A DNA stretch of 5,357 nucleotides, taken from contig JASHYV010000167.1 in NCBI GenBank assembly GCA_030064695.1, forward strand, positions 1 through 5,357, in the 5' to 3' direction. The notes beneath the pieces were generated by a model. It searched no databases, had not been told where the DNA came from, and was given only the letters and a program-made list of their open reading frames with translations. Position numbers and translations under genes: made by a program. This document shows, one piece after another, positions 1-5,243 of this stretch (position 1 is the first letter of the stretch; each line of letters starts with the position of its first letter). This DNA comes from Thermoplasmata archaeon. GTDB lineage: Archaea; Thermoplasmatota; Thermoplasmata; UBA184.

Positions 1-1
1 G

Positions 2-40
2 TCCCCCAACGCCGTCGTGCGGATCGTGGCCAAGAAGTAG
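2..40 (+). CDS. C-terminal end of an unidentified protein (partial)
   Basis: Reading from base 2, the plus strand gives 12 residues, SPNAVVRIVAKK, followed by a TAG stop at 38-40; the gene begins outside the window. The GC-rich third positions (gcc, gtc, gtg, cgg, atc, aag) match the codon use of the real genes here, and an ending in VVRIVAKK looks like a normal protein C-terminus. The frame stops 7 bp before the stop codon of the convergent mevalonate kinase gene, which is a typical gene-end arrangement. The fragment is too short to assign a family, and a chance open stretch cannot be excluded. Confidence 0.45.
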   Translation, partial: SPNAVVRIVAKK

Positions 41-47
41 GGAACCG

Positions 48-1031
48 TCACGTCGGGCCGGGCGTCTCCACGAGCGCAGCGCCCTGCGGATCGGCGCGCA
101 CGACGAACGGCAGGCCGCCCGCGCGCGCGAGGCGGCGCACGAGGTCCGTCTCCTCACCGGGACGGGGCAGCACGACGATCGACCCGCCGGCGCCCGCCCC
201 GGTGAGCTTCGCTCCTTCCGAGGCCGGTGCGGCGGCGTCGAGCAGCGCCTCGAGGCGCGGATGGGAGACGCCGACCTCACGGAGCAGTTCCTGATTGCGG
301 CGGAGGAGCTCGGCGACGCTCGCCCGGTCCGCCCGGCCCAGGGCCCGGATCCCGTCCTCGGCCACCCGGCGGAACTGGTCGAGCAGCGCGGGGCCGTCCG
401 GACGCGCGAGCCGGGCGCCGACCGCCCTCACCGCATCGCCCGTCGAGCGGGGGATCCCGCTGTGGCAAACGACCCAGACCCATCCGGGGTCCTCCACGCG
501 GCGCACCGTCCACGAGCGATCGCCGCCGGCGACCGTCCAGAGTGGGTCCCCGGCGCCGCCGTTGACAGCGAGGTATCCTCCGCCCACGACCGCCGTCGTG
601 TCGCCGGCGCTGCCCACGCCCTGGGCGCCGCGCTCGATCTCGAAGGCGCGCTGGGCGAGCTCCGCGCGCGAGACGCCGCCGGCGGCGGCTCCGAGCGCCG
701 CCGCCAGCGCGGCCACGAAGGCCGCCGAGGAGCCCAGCCCGGCCGAGCGGGGCACGCGCGAGACCGCGCGCACCGCGAGGGGCGTCGCCGCCGGCCCGTA
801 GCGCTCGAGCGCGGTCCGGAAGTACGCGTTGCGCTGGAGCGCATCGGGGTCCGCGTTCAGCGTGGAGGTCGACGAACGGCTGACGATCACCTGCGTCGCG
901 AGGTCGATCGCGAAGACCAGTTCCGGCGCACCGTGCACGACCGCGTGCTCCCCGAACACGATGCACTTGCCCGGAGCCCGGGCCGAGATCGGCAGGCCCC
1001 GTGCGGGGATCGCCGGTAGCTCCTCGCTCAA
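48..1031 (-). CDS. mvk: mevalonate kinase (GHMP kinase family)
   Basis: Phosphorylates mevalonate with ATP to 5-phosphomevalonate, an early cytosolic step toward the isoprenoid chains of archaeal lipids. From a TTG start the protein has 327 residues, normal for archaeal MVK. All three GHMP motifs are visible: KCIVFGEHAVVHG (22-34, with the substrate-side Lys22), PRSAGLGSSAA (94-104, phosphate-binding loop) and KLTGAGAGG (275-283). FEIE (130-133) and the Asp of GSAGD (Asp144) are the likely Mg-binding and catalytic acids. The TTG is chosen because it overlaps the aTrm56 stop (TTGA, 1028-1031), has GGAGGG five bases upstream (1037-1042), and leaves only about 14 residues before the first conserved strand. 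The frame stays open upstream, but those codons lie inside aTrm56 and look like a shadow. It is last in the operon. A related GHMP kinase is possible, but the motif set fits MVK best. Confidence 0.93.
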   Translation of the reverse strand: MSEELPAIPARGLPISARAPGKCIVFGEHAVVHGAPELVFAIDLATQVIVSRSSTSTLNADPDALQRNAYFRTALERYGPAATPLAVRAVSRVPRSAGLGSSAAFVAALAAALGAAAGGVSRAELAQRAFEIERGAQGVGSAGDTTAVVGGGYLAVNGGAGDPLWTVAGGDRSWTVRRVEDPGWVWVVCHSGIPRSTGDAVRAVGARLARPDGPALLDQFRRVAEDGIRALGRADRASVAELLRRNQELLREVGVSHPRLEALLDAAAPASEGAKLTGAGAGGSIVVLPRPGEETDLVRRLARAGGLPFVVRADPQGAALVETPGPT

Positions 1032-1591
1032 CGACGCCCTCCGCGCACCTTCTTGCCGCGGGCTCGCGGAACGATCACGGCCTTGGCCCCCGGCCAGGGC
1101 CGGGCGTCCGGGAGACCGCGCAGATGCGCCAGCACCACGGCGAGCGCCGCGACCTCGCTGTGCGGCTGGTGTCCGACCGCCACGTTGTGCGTGGCCAGTC
1201 GATACAGGTCGGCCGGGACCTTGGCGCCGCCGACGACGAGCAGGAGCCGCTCCGCGCGGGCCAACCGAGGGAGCACGCGCTCCGCGGGGAGCCCGTACAT
1301 CGTAAGGTGCACGACCGGTCCCGGAAACTCCCGCACGACGCGGCGCCACTCCTCGGCGGGTCGCATCTCGAAGTCGCCGCCCCATCGGTCCCGCACCGCT
1401 TCGACGCGTCGGGCGAGGTCGGGGTCCCACGGGTGCAGGTAGAGGCGCTCCGCGCCGAGCGCGCGGGCGGTGAGGGCGAGGTGGGTGGTGAGCCGCGGAT
1501 CGCGGCCGGCCCGGTGGCCGACCCGGAGGACGGAGACGGCGGGCGGCCTACTCGGACGCTTCCGCCTCGAACCGCTCGATGCGGTGGCCAC
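1028..1591 (-). CDS. trm56: tRNA (cytidine-56-2'-O)-methyltransferase aTrm56
   Basis: SPOUT-class (COG1303/DUF127) enzyme that uses S-adenosylmethionine to 2'-O-methylate C56 in the T-loop of archaeal tRNAs. The 187-residue protein shows the family's motifs in order: VLRVGHRAGRDPRLTTHLALTAR from about residue 21, a WGG at 70-72, VHLTMYG (94-100), LLVVGGAKVP (117-126) and NVAVGHQPHSEVAAL (136-150), the last two forming the cofactor-binding knot. The start is GTG at 1591-1589; no ATG, GTG or TTG follows in frame before the conserved core. This gives a basic, probably disordered extension of about 18 residues encoded in a 44-bp overlap with the end of the upstream regulator gene. GGAG (1596-1599) lies four bases before the GTG. 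The stop overlaps the mvk TTG. The family usually has E in the VVGAEKVP motif; here it is GGAKVP. Confidence 0.94.
   Translation of the reverse strand: MATASSGSRRKRPSRPPAVSVLRVGHRAGRDPRLTTHLALTARALGAERLYLHPWDPDLARRVEAVRDRWGGDFEMRPAEEWRRVVREFPGPVVHLTMYGLPAERVLPRLARAERLLLVVGGAKVPADLYRLATHNVAVGHQPHSEVAALAVVLAHLRGLPDARPWPGAKAVIVPRARGKKVRGGRR
1037..1042 (-). promoter_or_regulatory. Shine-Dalgarno site deciding the TTG start of mvk
   Basis: The minus strand reads GGAGGGCGTCG just before TTG, so a full GGAGG core lies 5-6 bases ahead of the codon. It sits within the last codons of aTrm56. This supports initiation at the unusual TTG (1031-1029) rather than at a start further upstream in the open frame. 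Confidence 0.7.
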
Positions 1592-2033
1592 GGTACTCCA
1601 GCTTCTCCGACCGCTTCACGAGCCCCTTGAGGCGGGTCGGCGACATCCCGAGCTCCTCCGCCACGTCGGAGAAGAAGCGGCCCTCGGTGCCGACGGCGTC
1701 GAAGATCTTCTGCTCGAGCTTCGCGTACTCCTTGGGGCCCATCATCGCGATCGCGAGCACCTCGGAGATCTCGCCGAGGGGCGAGGTCGTCGAGATGTTG
1801 ATCGTGGAGTAGTAGAAGTGGTAGCTCTTGTCCGGCTGCCGCCGGCCCTCGCGCGCGACCCAGCGCGTGTCGATCAGCCGCAGCTTCTCGAAGAAGGCGA
1901 GCGCGCGCTCGCCCTCCTCGCCGAACTCGGTCGAGACGTCCTGGAGCGTGAGCCACGCCTCGCCCAGGCGCTGGACCAGCTTCTGCTTCACCGGCGAGTC
2001 GACGGCCCGGAGGATCGGGACCAGGTCGCTCAC
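1548..2033 (-). CDS. archaeal two-winged-helix regulator-like protein (COG1777-like)
   Basis: Predicted DNA-binding protein; target genes are unknown. The 161 residues from the GTG at 2033 contain an N-terminal winged-helix region (about 1-85, with SDLVPILRAVDSPVKQKLVQ, then EGERALAFFEKLRLIDTRW and an aromatic YHFYYSTINIS strand) and a second helix-turn-helix (about 100-155, DVAEELGMSPTRLKGLVKRS followed by LEYRGHRIERF). This resembles the euryarchaeal COG1777 'predicted transcriptional regulator' family, from memory of the family and not from a search. The GTG is the first normal start in frame, but the codons before it read TSAQIHRIKVINDV, which looks like the missing first strand. True initiation is therefore probably upstream, near ACG 2072-2070; the frame is closed by the nop10 TGA at 2081-2079. 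The gene overlaps trm56 by 44 bp. Its place after nop10 may mean a translation-linked role. Confidence 0.82.
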   Translation of the reverse strand: MSDLVPILRAVDSPVKQKLVQRLGEAWLTLQDVSTEFGEEGERALAFFEKLRLIDTRWVAREGRRQPDKSYHFYYSTINISTTSPLGEISEVLAIAMMGPKEYAKLEQKIFDAVGTEGRFFSDVAEELGMSPTRLKGLVKRSEKLEYRGHRIERFEAEASE

Positions 2034-2077
2034 GTCGTTGATGACCTTGATGCGGTGGATCTGCGCGCTCGTACGGA

Positions 2078-2085
2078 ATCACTCC
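2078..2085 (-). promoter_or_regulatory. Shine-Dalgarno site placed for an ACG start of the regulator gene
   Basis: The minus strand reads GGAGTGATTCCGTACG across 2085-2070. GGAG lies nine bases before ACG (2072-2070), and the nop10 stop TGA is inside the site. The rpl12 gene has nearly the same site, GGAGTGAAAACGATG, with an eight-base spacer, and rpl1 has a comparable spacing. The downstream GTG at 2033 has only a weak AAGG at about twelve bases. The site therefore favours initiation at 2072 despite the non-standard codon. Confidence 0.5.
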
Positions 2086-2255
2086 GATCGGGCGCCGACC
2101 TCGGCGAGTAGCATCCGACGGTACTTGCCGTACCGGTCGCCCGGGTCGAACCGGGCCGGGTGCGGGGTGCGCGTGGCGCCACCGCACTCCGGGCACTTCG
2201 CCCGGAACGTGTACCGTCCGCAGCCGCGGCAGACGCGCAGGATCGACTCGCTCAT
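2079..2255 (-). CDS. nop10: Nop10, H/ACA ribonucleoprotein zinc-ribbon protein
   Basis: Small core protein of the H/ACA guide RNP, which with Cbf5, Gar1 and L7Ae isomerises uridines to pseudouridine in rRNA and tRNA. The 58 residues contain a zinc ribbon with four cysteines (Cys9, Cys12, Cys21, Cys24 in CRGCGRYTFRAKCPECGG), then the TPHPARFDPGDRYGKYRR segment (30-47), the signature through which Nop10 packs on Cbf5. Length and motif order match archaeal Nop10. The ATG (2255-2253) overlaps the aIF2 alpha stop as ATGA, indicating coupled translation. The eL44, eS27, aIF2 alpha, Nop10 order is a conserved archaeal cluster, which supports the call. Confidence 0.96.
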   Translation of the reverse strand: MSESILRVCRGCGRYTFRAKCPECGGATRTPHPARFDPGDRYGKYRRMLLAEVGARSE

Positions 2256-3028
2256 GCGCGGGCGAACGTGCCCTCCCCGCCGGAGGCCTTGATCGACTTG
2301 AGGGCGGCGTCGGTGGCGCGCTTCAGCGTCTCCTCGGCCTGCTTGTACTGGCTCGCCTGCACCCGGATCCGGTAGCGCGGGGCCCCAACGTACTGGACCT
2401 CCACGGCCCCCGTGTCCGCCTCTTCGGCGGCGAGGAGCGCCTCCCGGACGTGGTCGAGCCCGTCGGCCGACGCATCGGTGATCTCGAGCGTCCCCAGGAT
2501 CGTGACGTGCGGCGGGACGATGTTGTCCCGCGCGACCTTCAGGAACGCGCTCGACCACGGCGACTTCTCGACCTCCTTCTGGAACCGCTTCGGGTCCGCC
2601 GACGCCACCTCGAAGGCGGCGAAGAGGGAGCCGAACTTCTCGACGAGCGACGGGCCGAACTGCTCGACCGCCTGCTCGGAGGGGATCTTCAGCGCCTGGG
2701 CGACCTGCTCCACGAGACGGAGCGCGCGCTGCTCGTTCTTCCAGCCCTGGGTCTTCTCGCGCCGCTGGTGGTCGTTGATCCGCTTGAGCGAGAGATCGAT
2801 CTGGCCCTTCGTCGCATCGACGCGCAGCACGCGCGCGACGATCTTCTGGCCCTCGCGGATGTGATCCCGGATGTACTTGACCCACCCGGTGGCGACCTCG
2901 GAGAGGTGGATGAACGCCTCGCGGCTGTTGTACTCGTCCAGCGTGACGAACGCCCCGAAGTTTCGGATGGAGGTGACCGTGCCGATGACCAGGTCCCCTT
3001 CCTCCGGGAACTCGGAGCGGAGTGCCAT
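2252..3028 (-). CDS. eif2a: translation initiation factor aIF2 subunit alpha
   Basis: Alpha subunit of the heterotrimeric aIF2, which brings initiator Met-tRNA to the small ribosomal subunit with GTP bound by the gamma subunit. The 258 residues match the family length. They show an N-terminal S1 OB-fold (about 8-85: GDLVIGTVTSIRNFGAFVTL, FIHLSEVATGWVKYIRDHI, GQIDLSLKRIN), a helical domain (about 88-172, beginning HQRREKTQGWKNEQRA), and a C-terminal alpha/beta domain (about 173-245) that contacts gamma. The loop corresponding to eukaryotic Ser51 reads HLSEVATGWVKYIRD, with no eukaryotic SRRRIRS, as expected in archaea. The ATG lies 19 bp after the eS27 stop. The Shine-Dalgarno is weak (GGGG at 3033-3036), so coupling to eS27 translation is likely. 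Confidence 0.97.
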   Translation of the reverse strand: MALRSEFPEEGDLVIGTVTSIRNFGAFVTLDEYNSREAFIHLSEVATGWVKYIRDHIREGQKIVARVLRVDATKGQIDLSLKRINDHQRREKTQGWKNEQRALRLVEQVAQALKIPSEQAVEQFGPSLVEKFGSLFAAFEVASADPKRFQKEVEKSPWSSAFLKVARDNIVPPHVTILGTLEITDASADGLDHVREALLAAEEADTGAVEVQYVGAPRYRIRVQASQYKQAEETLKRATDAALKSIKASGGEGTFARA

Positions 3029-3047
3029 CGGACCCCGTCCTTCCGGC

Positions 3048-3224
3048 CTACGGCGAGACCGGCCGCACGAGCTCGCCGCGGAGCTGGGCCCGGCCCCCGG
3101 TGGGGACGGCGAGCGTGGCGCCGCAGACCGAACAGTTGACGACCATCGCGGGGCGGCTGAACATCGTCTGCTCCGTGGAGCAATCCGGGCACTTCACGAT
3201 CCAGAAGGGGGACGGGCCTCGCAT
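3048..3224 (-). CDS. rps27e: small-subunit ribosomal protein eS27 (S27e)
   Basis: Zinc-ribbon protein of the archaeal and eukaryotic small ribosomal subunit. I translated this short frame by hand: 58 residues starting MRGPSPFWIVKCPDC and ending GELVRPVSP before TAG. The four zinc cysteines are Cys12 and Cys15 (KCPDCSTEQTMFS) and Cys31 and Cys34 (VNCSVCGATL), and the family's PTGG motif follows (PTGGRAQLRG, 41-50). Length and motif spacing match archaeal S27e. The ATG at 3224-3222 has GGAG six bases upstream (3234-3231), directly after the eL44 stop. It lies 10 bp from rpl44e and 19 bp from the aIF2 alpha gene, in the standard archaeal order. Confidence 0.96.
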   Translation of the reverse strand: MRGPSPFWIVKCPDCSTEQTMFSRPAMVVNCSVCGATLAVPTGGRAQLRGELVRPVSP

Positions 3225-3234
3225 CGGATGCTCC

Positions 3235-3519
3235 TCAGTGCTTCTCCACGAGCTCGAGCTGGCTCGCGCGCCAGCTGGCGGGCTTCACGGTGTACTTGCA
3301 CTTCTTGCAGCGGAACTTTAGGTTCACGCGACGCACCGCCTTGGCCCGGCCCTCCGGCTTCGGCCGGGGGAAGCCCCCGTAGCCGCGCGTGGCCCGCCGG
3401 AACCGGCGCTGGCCCCACGCGAGCTCCGAGGCCGGCCGCTTCTTGTCCTTCTCGACGTCGTGCTCCGTGTGCGTCTTGCACTTGGGGCAGTACGTCGACA
3501 CGACCTTCGGATAGTGCAT
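3235..3519 (-). CDS. rpl44e: large-subunit ribosomal protein eL44 (L44e / L36A family)
   Basis: Zinc-containing protein near the E site of the archaeal and eukaryotic large subunit. The 94 residues fit the family length. They contain the two cysteine pairs that bind zinc: CPKC (Cys11, Cys14) in STYCPKCKTHTEH, and CKKC (Cys71, Cys74) in LKFRCKKCKYTV. Between them lies the basic RRFRRATRGYGGFPRPKPEGRAK stretch (38-60), containing the conserved YGGFPRPKP-type motif. It is the first gene of the minus-strand operon. There is no GGAGG before the ATG, and the TATA-like element is centred about 27 bases upstream, so the mRNA is probably leaderless. Confidence 0.97.
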   Translation of the reverse strand: MHYPKVVSTYCPKCKTHTEHDVEKDKKRPASELAWGQRRFRRATRGYGGFPRPKPEGRAKAVRRVNLKFRCKKCKYTVKPASWRASQLELVEKH

Positions 3520-3540
3520 CGGCGGGCGCGCAGTCGGCCT

Positions 3541-3556
3541 TCCTATATAGGGTTGG
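3541..3556 (-). promoter_or_regulatory. predicted TATA/BRE promoter of the rpl44e operon
   Basis: The minus strand reads CCAACCCTATATAGGA, an island of A and T in very GC-rich DNA, with TATATA at 3549-3544 and a CCAAC element where the TFB-recognition site should be. The TATA centre is about 27 bases from the A of the rpl44e ATG (3519), the usual distance from TATA box to transcription start, so transcription should begin at or next to the start codon. The core CCTATATAGG is a perfect 10-bp palindrome, so TBP could in principle bind in either direction; the CCAAC side suggests leftward use. Confidence 0.7.
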
Positions 3557-3564
3557 GGGCGGCC

Positions 3565-3591
3565 GCCGGGCCCCGACGGGGGCCGCCCGGC
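3565..3591. repeat. GC-rich inverted repeat between the divergent promoters
   Basis: GCCGGG (3565-3570) can pair with CCCGGC (3586-3591). Inside it, CCCC (3571-3574) can pair with GGGG (3579-3582) around a GACG loop, leaving a three-base bulge. It lies upstream of both predicted promoters, so it should not be transcribed from either and is not placed as a terminator. In DNA this rich in G and C such pairing may be accidental. The rest of the 3520-3704 gap holds only the two promoters and the rpl1 ribosome binding site; I see no tRNA or small RNA. Confidence 0.35.
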
Positions 3592-3643
3592 GCCCCGGTT
3601 TACCGGCGGTGGTCGCGACCGGCCCGGCGCCTCCGTTCGCGAG

Positions 3644-3660
3644 CCAACGCTTATGTAGGG
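3644..3660 (+). promoter_or_regulatory. predicted TATA/BRE promoter of the rpl1 operon
   Basis: The plus strand reads CCAACGCTTATGTAGGG. The TATA-like TTATGTA is preceded by the same CCAAC found in the opposite promoter, and is followed by a GGG like its GGA. The TATA centre near 3654 predicts a transcription start around 3680, giving a leader of about 25 bases that holds the GGAGG site of rpl1. It is one of very few A- and T-containing patches in the intergenic region. Confidence 0.6.
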
Positions 3661-3691
3661 AAGCCTTCTCGGCGCCGCCGCCCTCCCGCGG

Positions 3692-3696
3692 GGAGG
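3692..3696 (+). promoter_or_regulatory. Shine-Dalgarno site of rpl1
   Basis: A perfect GGAGG lies eight bases before the ATG at 3705. It decides the start of rpl1: the reading frame is open far upstream through the opposite-strand genes, but this ATG has the ribosome site and matches the N-terminus of the family. Confidence 0.8.
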
Positions 3697-3704
3697 AATT
3701 TCCG

Positions 3705-4343
3705 ATGCCGGATCGTCCGTCGCTCGAGGTCGTCACCGAGGCGCTCGGCAAGGCCTCCGAGCGGAAGTTCTCCGAGACCATCGAGGTCTCGGTGAACCTG
3801 AAGGACCTCGATCTCACCGTGCCGAAGAACCGGCTCGAGGACGACGTCCCGCTCCCGAACGGCCGCGGAAAGACCGTCAAGGTCGCGGTCTTCGGCTCTC
3901 CCGAGCTCCAGGCGAAGGTCAAGGGCGTCGCCGACCTCGTGCTGTCGGCGGGCCAGCTCGACGAGCTCGGCAAGGACAAGAAGGCGACCAAGAAGCTGGT
4001 CTCGGATGTCGACTTCTTCCTCGCCGAGGCGCCGCTCATGCCGACGATCGGCAAGCGGCTCGGCGTGGTCCTGGGCCCGCGCGGCAAGATGCCTCGACCC
4101 GTCCCGCCCGGCAGCGATCCCTCGAACCTCGTGAACGCGTTGAAGCGCTCCGTCCGGATCCGGTCGAAGGGGAACCGGACCTTCCATGCTCCCGTCGGGA
4201 CGCGGGCGATGAAGCCCGAGCAGATCGCGCAGAACGTCGACGCGGTGCTGGCGCGGATCGTCGGCAAGCTCGAGCGGGGCCGCTCGAACATCGACTCCGT
4301 CTACGTGAAGACGACGATGGGGCCGGCGGTCCGGCTCTGGTAG
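3705..4343 (+). CDS. rpl1: large-subunit ribosomal protein uL1 (L1)
   Basis: Builds the mobile L1 stalk of the large subunit, which contacts E-site tRNA and helps its release. In bacteria and in Methanococcus, L1 also represses its own mRNA (established for the family, not shown here). The 212 residues match archaeal L1. They include the N-terminal ETIEVSVNLKDLDLTVPKNR strand region (24-43), the inserted second domain carrying the signature IGKRLGVVLGPRGKMPRP (115-132), and the return to domain one with the conserved ending VYVKTTMGPAVRLW (199-212). It is the first gene of the plus-strand stalk operon, with uL10 starting 8 bp after its stop. Archaeal uL11, often next to these genes, is not between the promoter and rpl1. 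No L1-binding hairpin was recognised. Confidence 0.97.
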   Translation: MPDRPSLEVVTEALGKASERKFSETIEVSVNLKDLDLTVPKNRLEDDVPLPNGRGKTVKVAVFGSPELQAKVKGVADLVLSAGQLDELGKDKKATKKLVSDVDFFLAEAPLMPTIGKRLGVVLGPRGKMPRPVPPGSDPSNLVNALKRSVRIRSKGNRTFHAPVGTRAMKPEQIAQNVDAVLARIVGKLERGRSNIDSVYVKTTMGPAVRLW

Positions 4344-4351
4344 GAGGGGCG

Positions 4352-5212
4352 ATGCCGGGTCGAGGTTCCGTTCCGCCCGCCCGTGCGGAGCGGGTCGCCC
4401 GCCTCCAGGCGGCCGTGCTGGCGAAGCCGGTGACCGCGGTGGTCGGGGTCCGTGGGGTCCCGGCGGCGGCGCTCCAATCGATGCGTCACGAGCTGCGCGA
4501 GCGGCAGCACCCGATCGTCGTTGCGACGAACTCGTCCATCCGCCACGCCCTCGAGGCGGCCGCGAAGGACCGGCCGGCGCTCTCCTCGCTGCTCGAGCAC
4601 GTCGAGGACCAGACCGCGCTGCTCGCCGCGGAGGGGAATCCGTTCGCGCTCTACCAGGAGTTCGTCCGCACCCGCTCGCCGAGCCCAGCTCGCGGCGGCG
4701 AGGTGGCCCCGCACGACATCTTCGTGGCGGCCACGACGACGAGCTTCAAGCCCGGACCGATCGTGGGCGAGCTCCAGCACGCCGGCTTCCCCGCGGCGAT
4801 CGAGAAGGGGAAGGTCGTCCTCAAGAAGGACGTCACGATCGTGAAGGCCGGTCAAACGATCTCCCGCGAGGTCGCGAGCCTGCTGACCCGCATGGAGATC
4901 TACCCGCTCGAGGTCGGCCTCGAGCTCCGCGCCGTCGTCGACGGGGCGACGTTCTACCCGCCCAGCGTGCTGGCGATCGATCTCGACGCGCAGCGGGCGG
5001 AGATCGCTCGCGCGGCGCACCGCGCCCTCGGTCTCGCGCTCGAGCTCGCCTACGCGACCCCCGAGACGGTCCCGCACCTGCTCGGCCGCGCCCATCGCCG
5101 GGCCCTGGGCGTGGCGCTGGCGACCGGGTACGTGACGAAGGAGACGGTCGAGCCGCTCTTCGTGAAGGCGATGCGCGAGGCGGCGGCCGTCCAAAAGCTT
5201 ACAGGAGCCTGA
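4352..5212 (+). CDS. rpl10: large-subunit ribosomal protein uL10 (P0), short C-terminus
   Basis: Base of the P stalk: binds 23S rRNA with uL11 and carries several dimers of L12/P1, which recruit translation GTPases. The N-terminal rRNA-binding domain covers about 1-110. The archaeal and eukaryotic insertion domain covers about 118-185 ([20 protein letters not shown], then [22 protein letters not shown]). After [12 protein letters not shown] (201-212) comes the helical spine for L12 dimers, with a visible repeat: [20 protein letters not shown] (224-243) and [20 protein letters not shown] (250-269). The protein stops at 286 with [10 protein letters not shown]. The alanine-rich hinge and acidic tail ending in a hydrophobic peptide, common in archaeal P0, are absent. 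A GGAGG at 4343-4347 overlaps the rpl1 stop and sits four bases before the ATG. The last codons (caa aag ctt aca gga) are unlike the GC-ending codons elsewhere. Confidence 0.95.
   Translation: MPGRGSVPPARAERVARLQAAVLAKPVTAVVGVRGVPAAALQSMRHELRERQHPIVVATNSSIRHALEAAAKDRPALSSLLEHVEDQTALLAAEGNPFALYQEFVRTRSPSPARGGEVAPHDIFVAATTTSFKPGPIVGELQHAGFPAAIEKGKVVLKKDVTIVKAGQTISREVASLLTRMEIYPLEVGLELRAVVDGATFYPPSVLAIDLDAQRAEIARAAHRALGLALELAYATPETVPHLLGRAHRRALGVALATGYVTKETVEPLFVKAMREAAAVQKLTGA
5191..5206 (+). promoter_or_regulatory. possible internal promoter for rpl12
   Basis: CCAAAAGCTTACAGGA lies in the last codons of the P0 gene and resembles the rpl1 promoter CCAACGCTTATGTAGGG: a CCAA element, then GCTTAYR, then a run of purines. 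The TATA-like part near 5200 predicts a transcription start around 5226, about 18 bases before the rpl12 ATG and just ahead of its GGAG. The match is imperfect (TTACAG is a poor TATA box), so this is a suggestion only. Confidence 0.3.
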
Positions 5213-5243
5213 AGGTCCCCCACAAACCCACGGAGTGAAAACG

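Noticed and set aside
261..1019. Long plus-strand open frame (252 codons) opposite mvk
   Set aside because: Arginine- and alanine-rich translation with no family motif. It mirrors the mvk codons, where GC-rich third positions remove stops from the opposite strand.
1032..1430. N-terminal extension of mevalonate kinase
   Set aside because: The extra 133 residues are R/G/A/P-rich and lie entirely within aTrm56 coding sequence. The TTG with its Shine-Dalgarno gives the normal MVK length.
2253..2885. Nop10 as the end of a long fused protein
   Set aside because: The upstream part of that frame is a shadow of aIF2 alpha. The ATG at 2255 with its ATGA overlap gives the standard 58-residue Nop10.
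2450..3139. Plus-strand open frame opposite aIF2 alpha and eS27
   Set aside because: Low-complexity R/L/D-rich translation without motifs; the opposite strand encodes two clear conserved proteins.
3565..3591. Transcription terminator at the GC-rich inverted repeat
   Set aside because: It lies between two outward-facing promoters, has no following T run, and archaeal termination does not generally rely on such hairpins.
2871..3704. Upstream extension of the L1 reading frame
   Set aside because: It passes through eS27 and eL44 on the other strand and through the promoter region. The ATG at 3705 has GGAGG and matches the normal L1 N-terminus.
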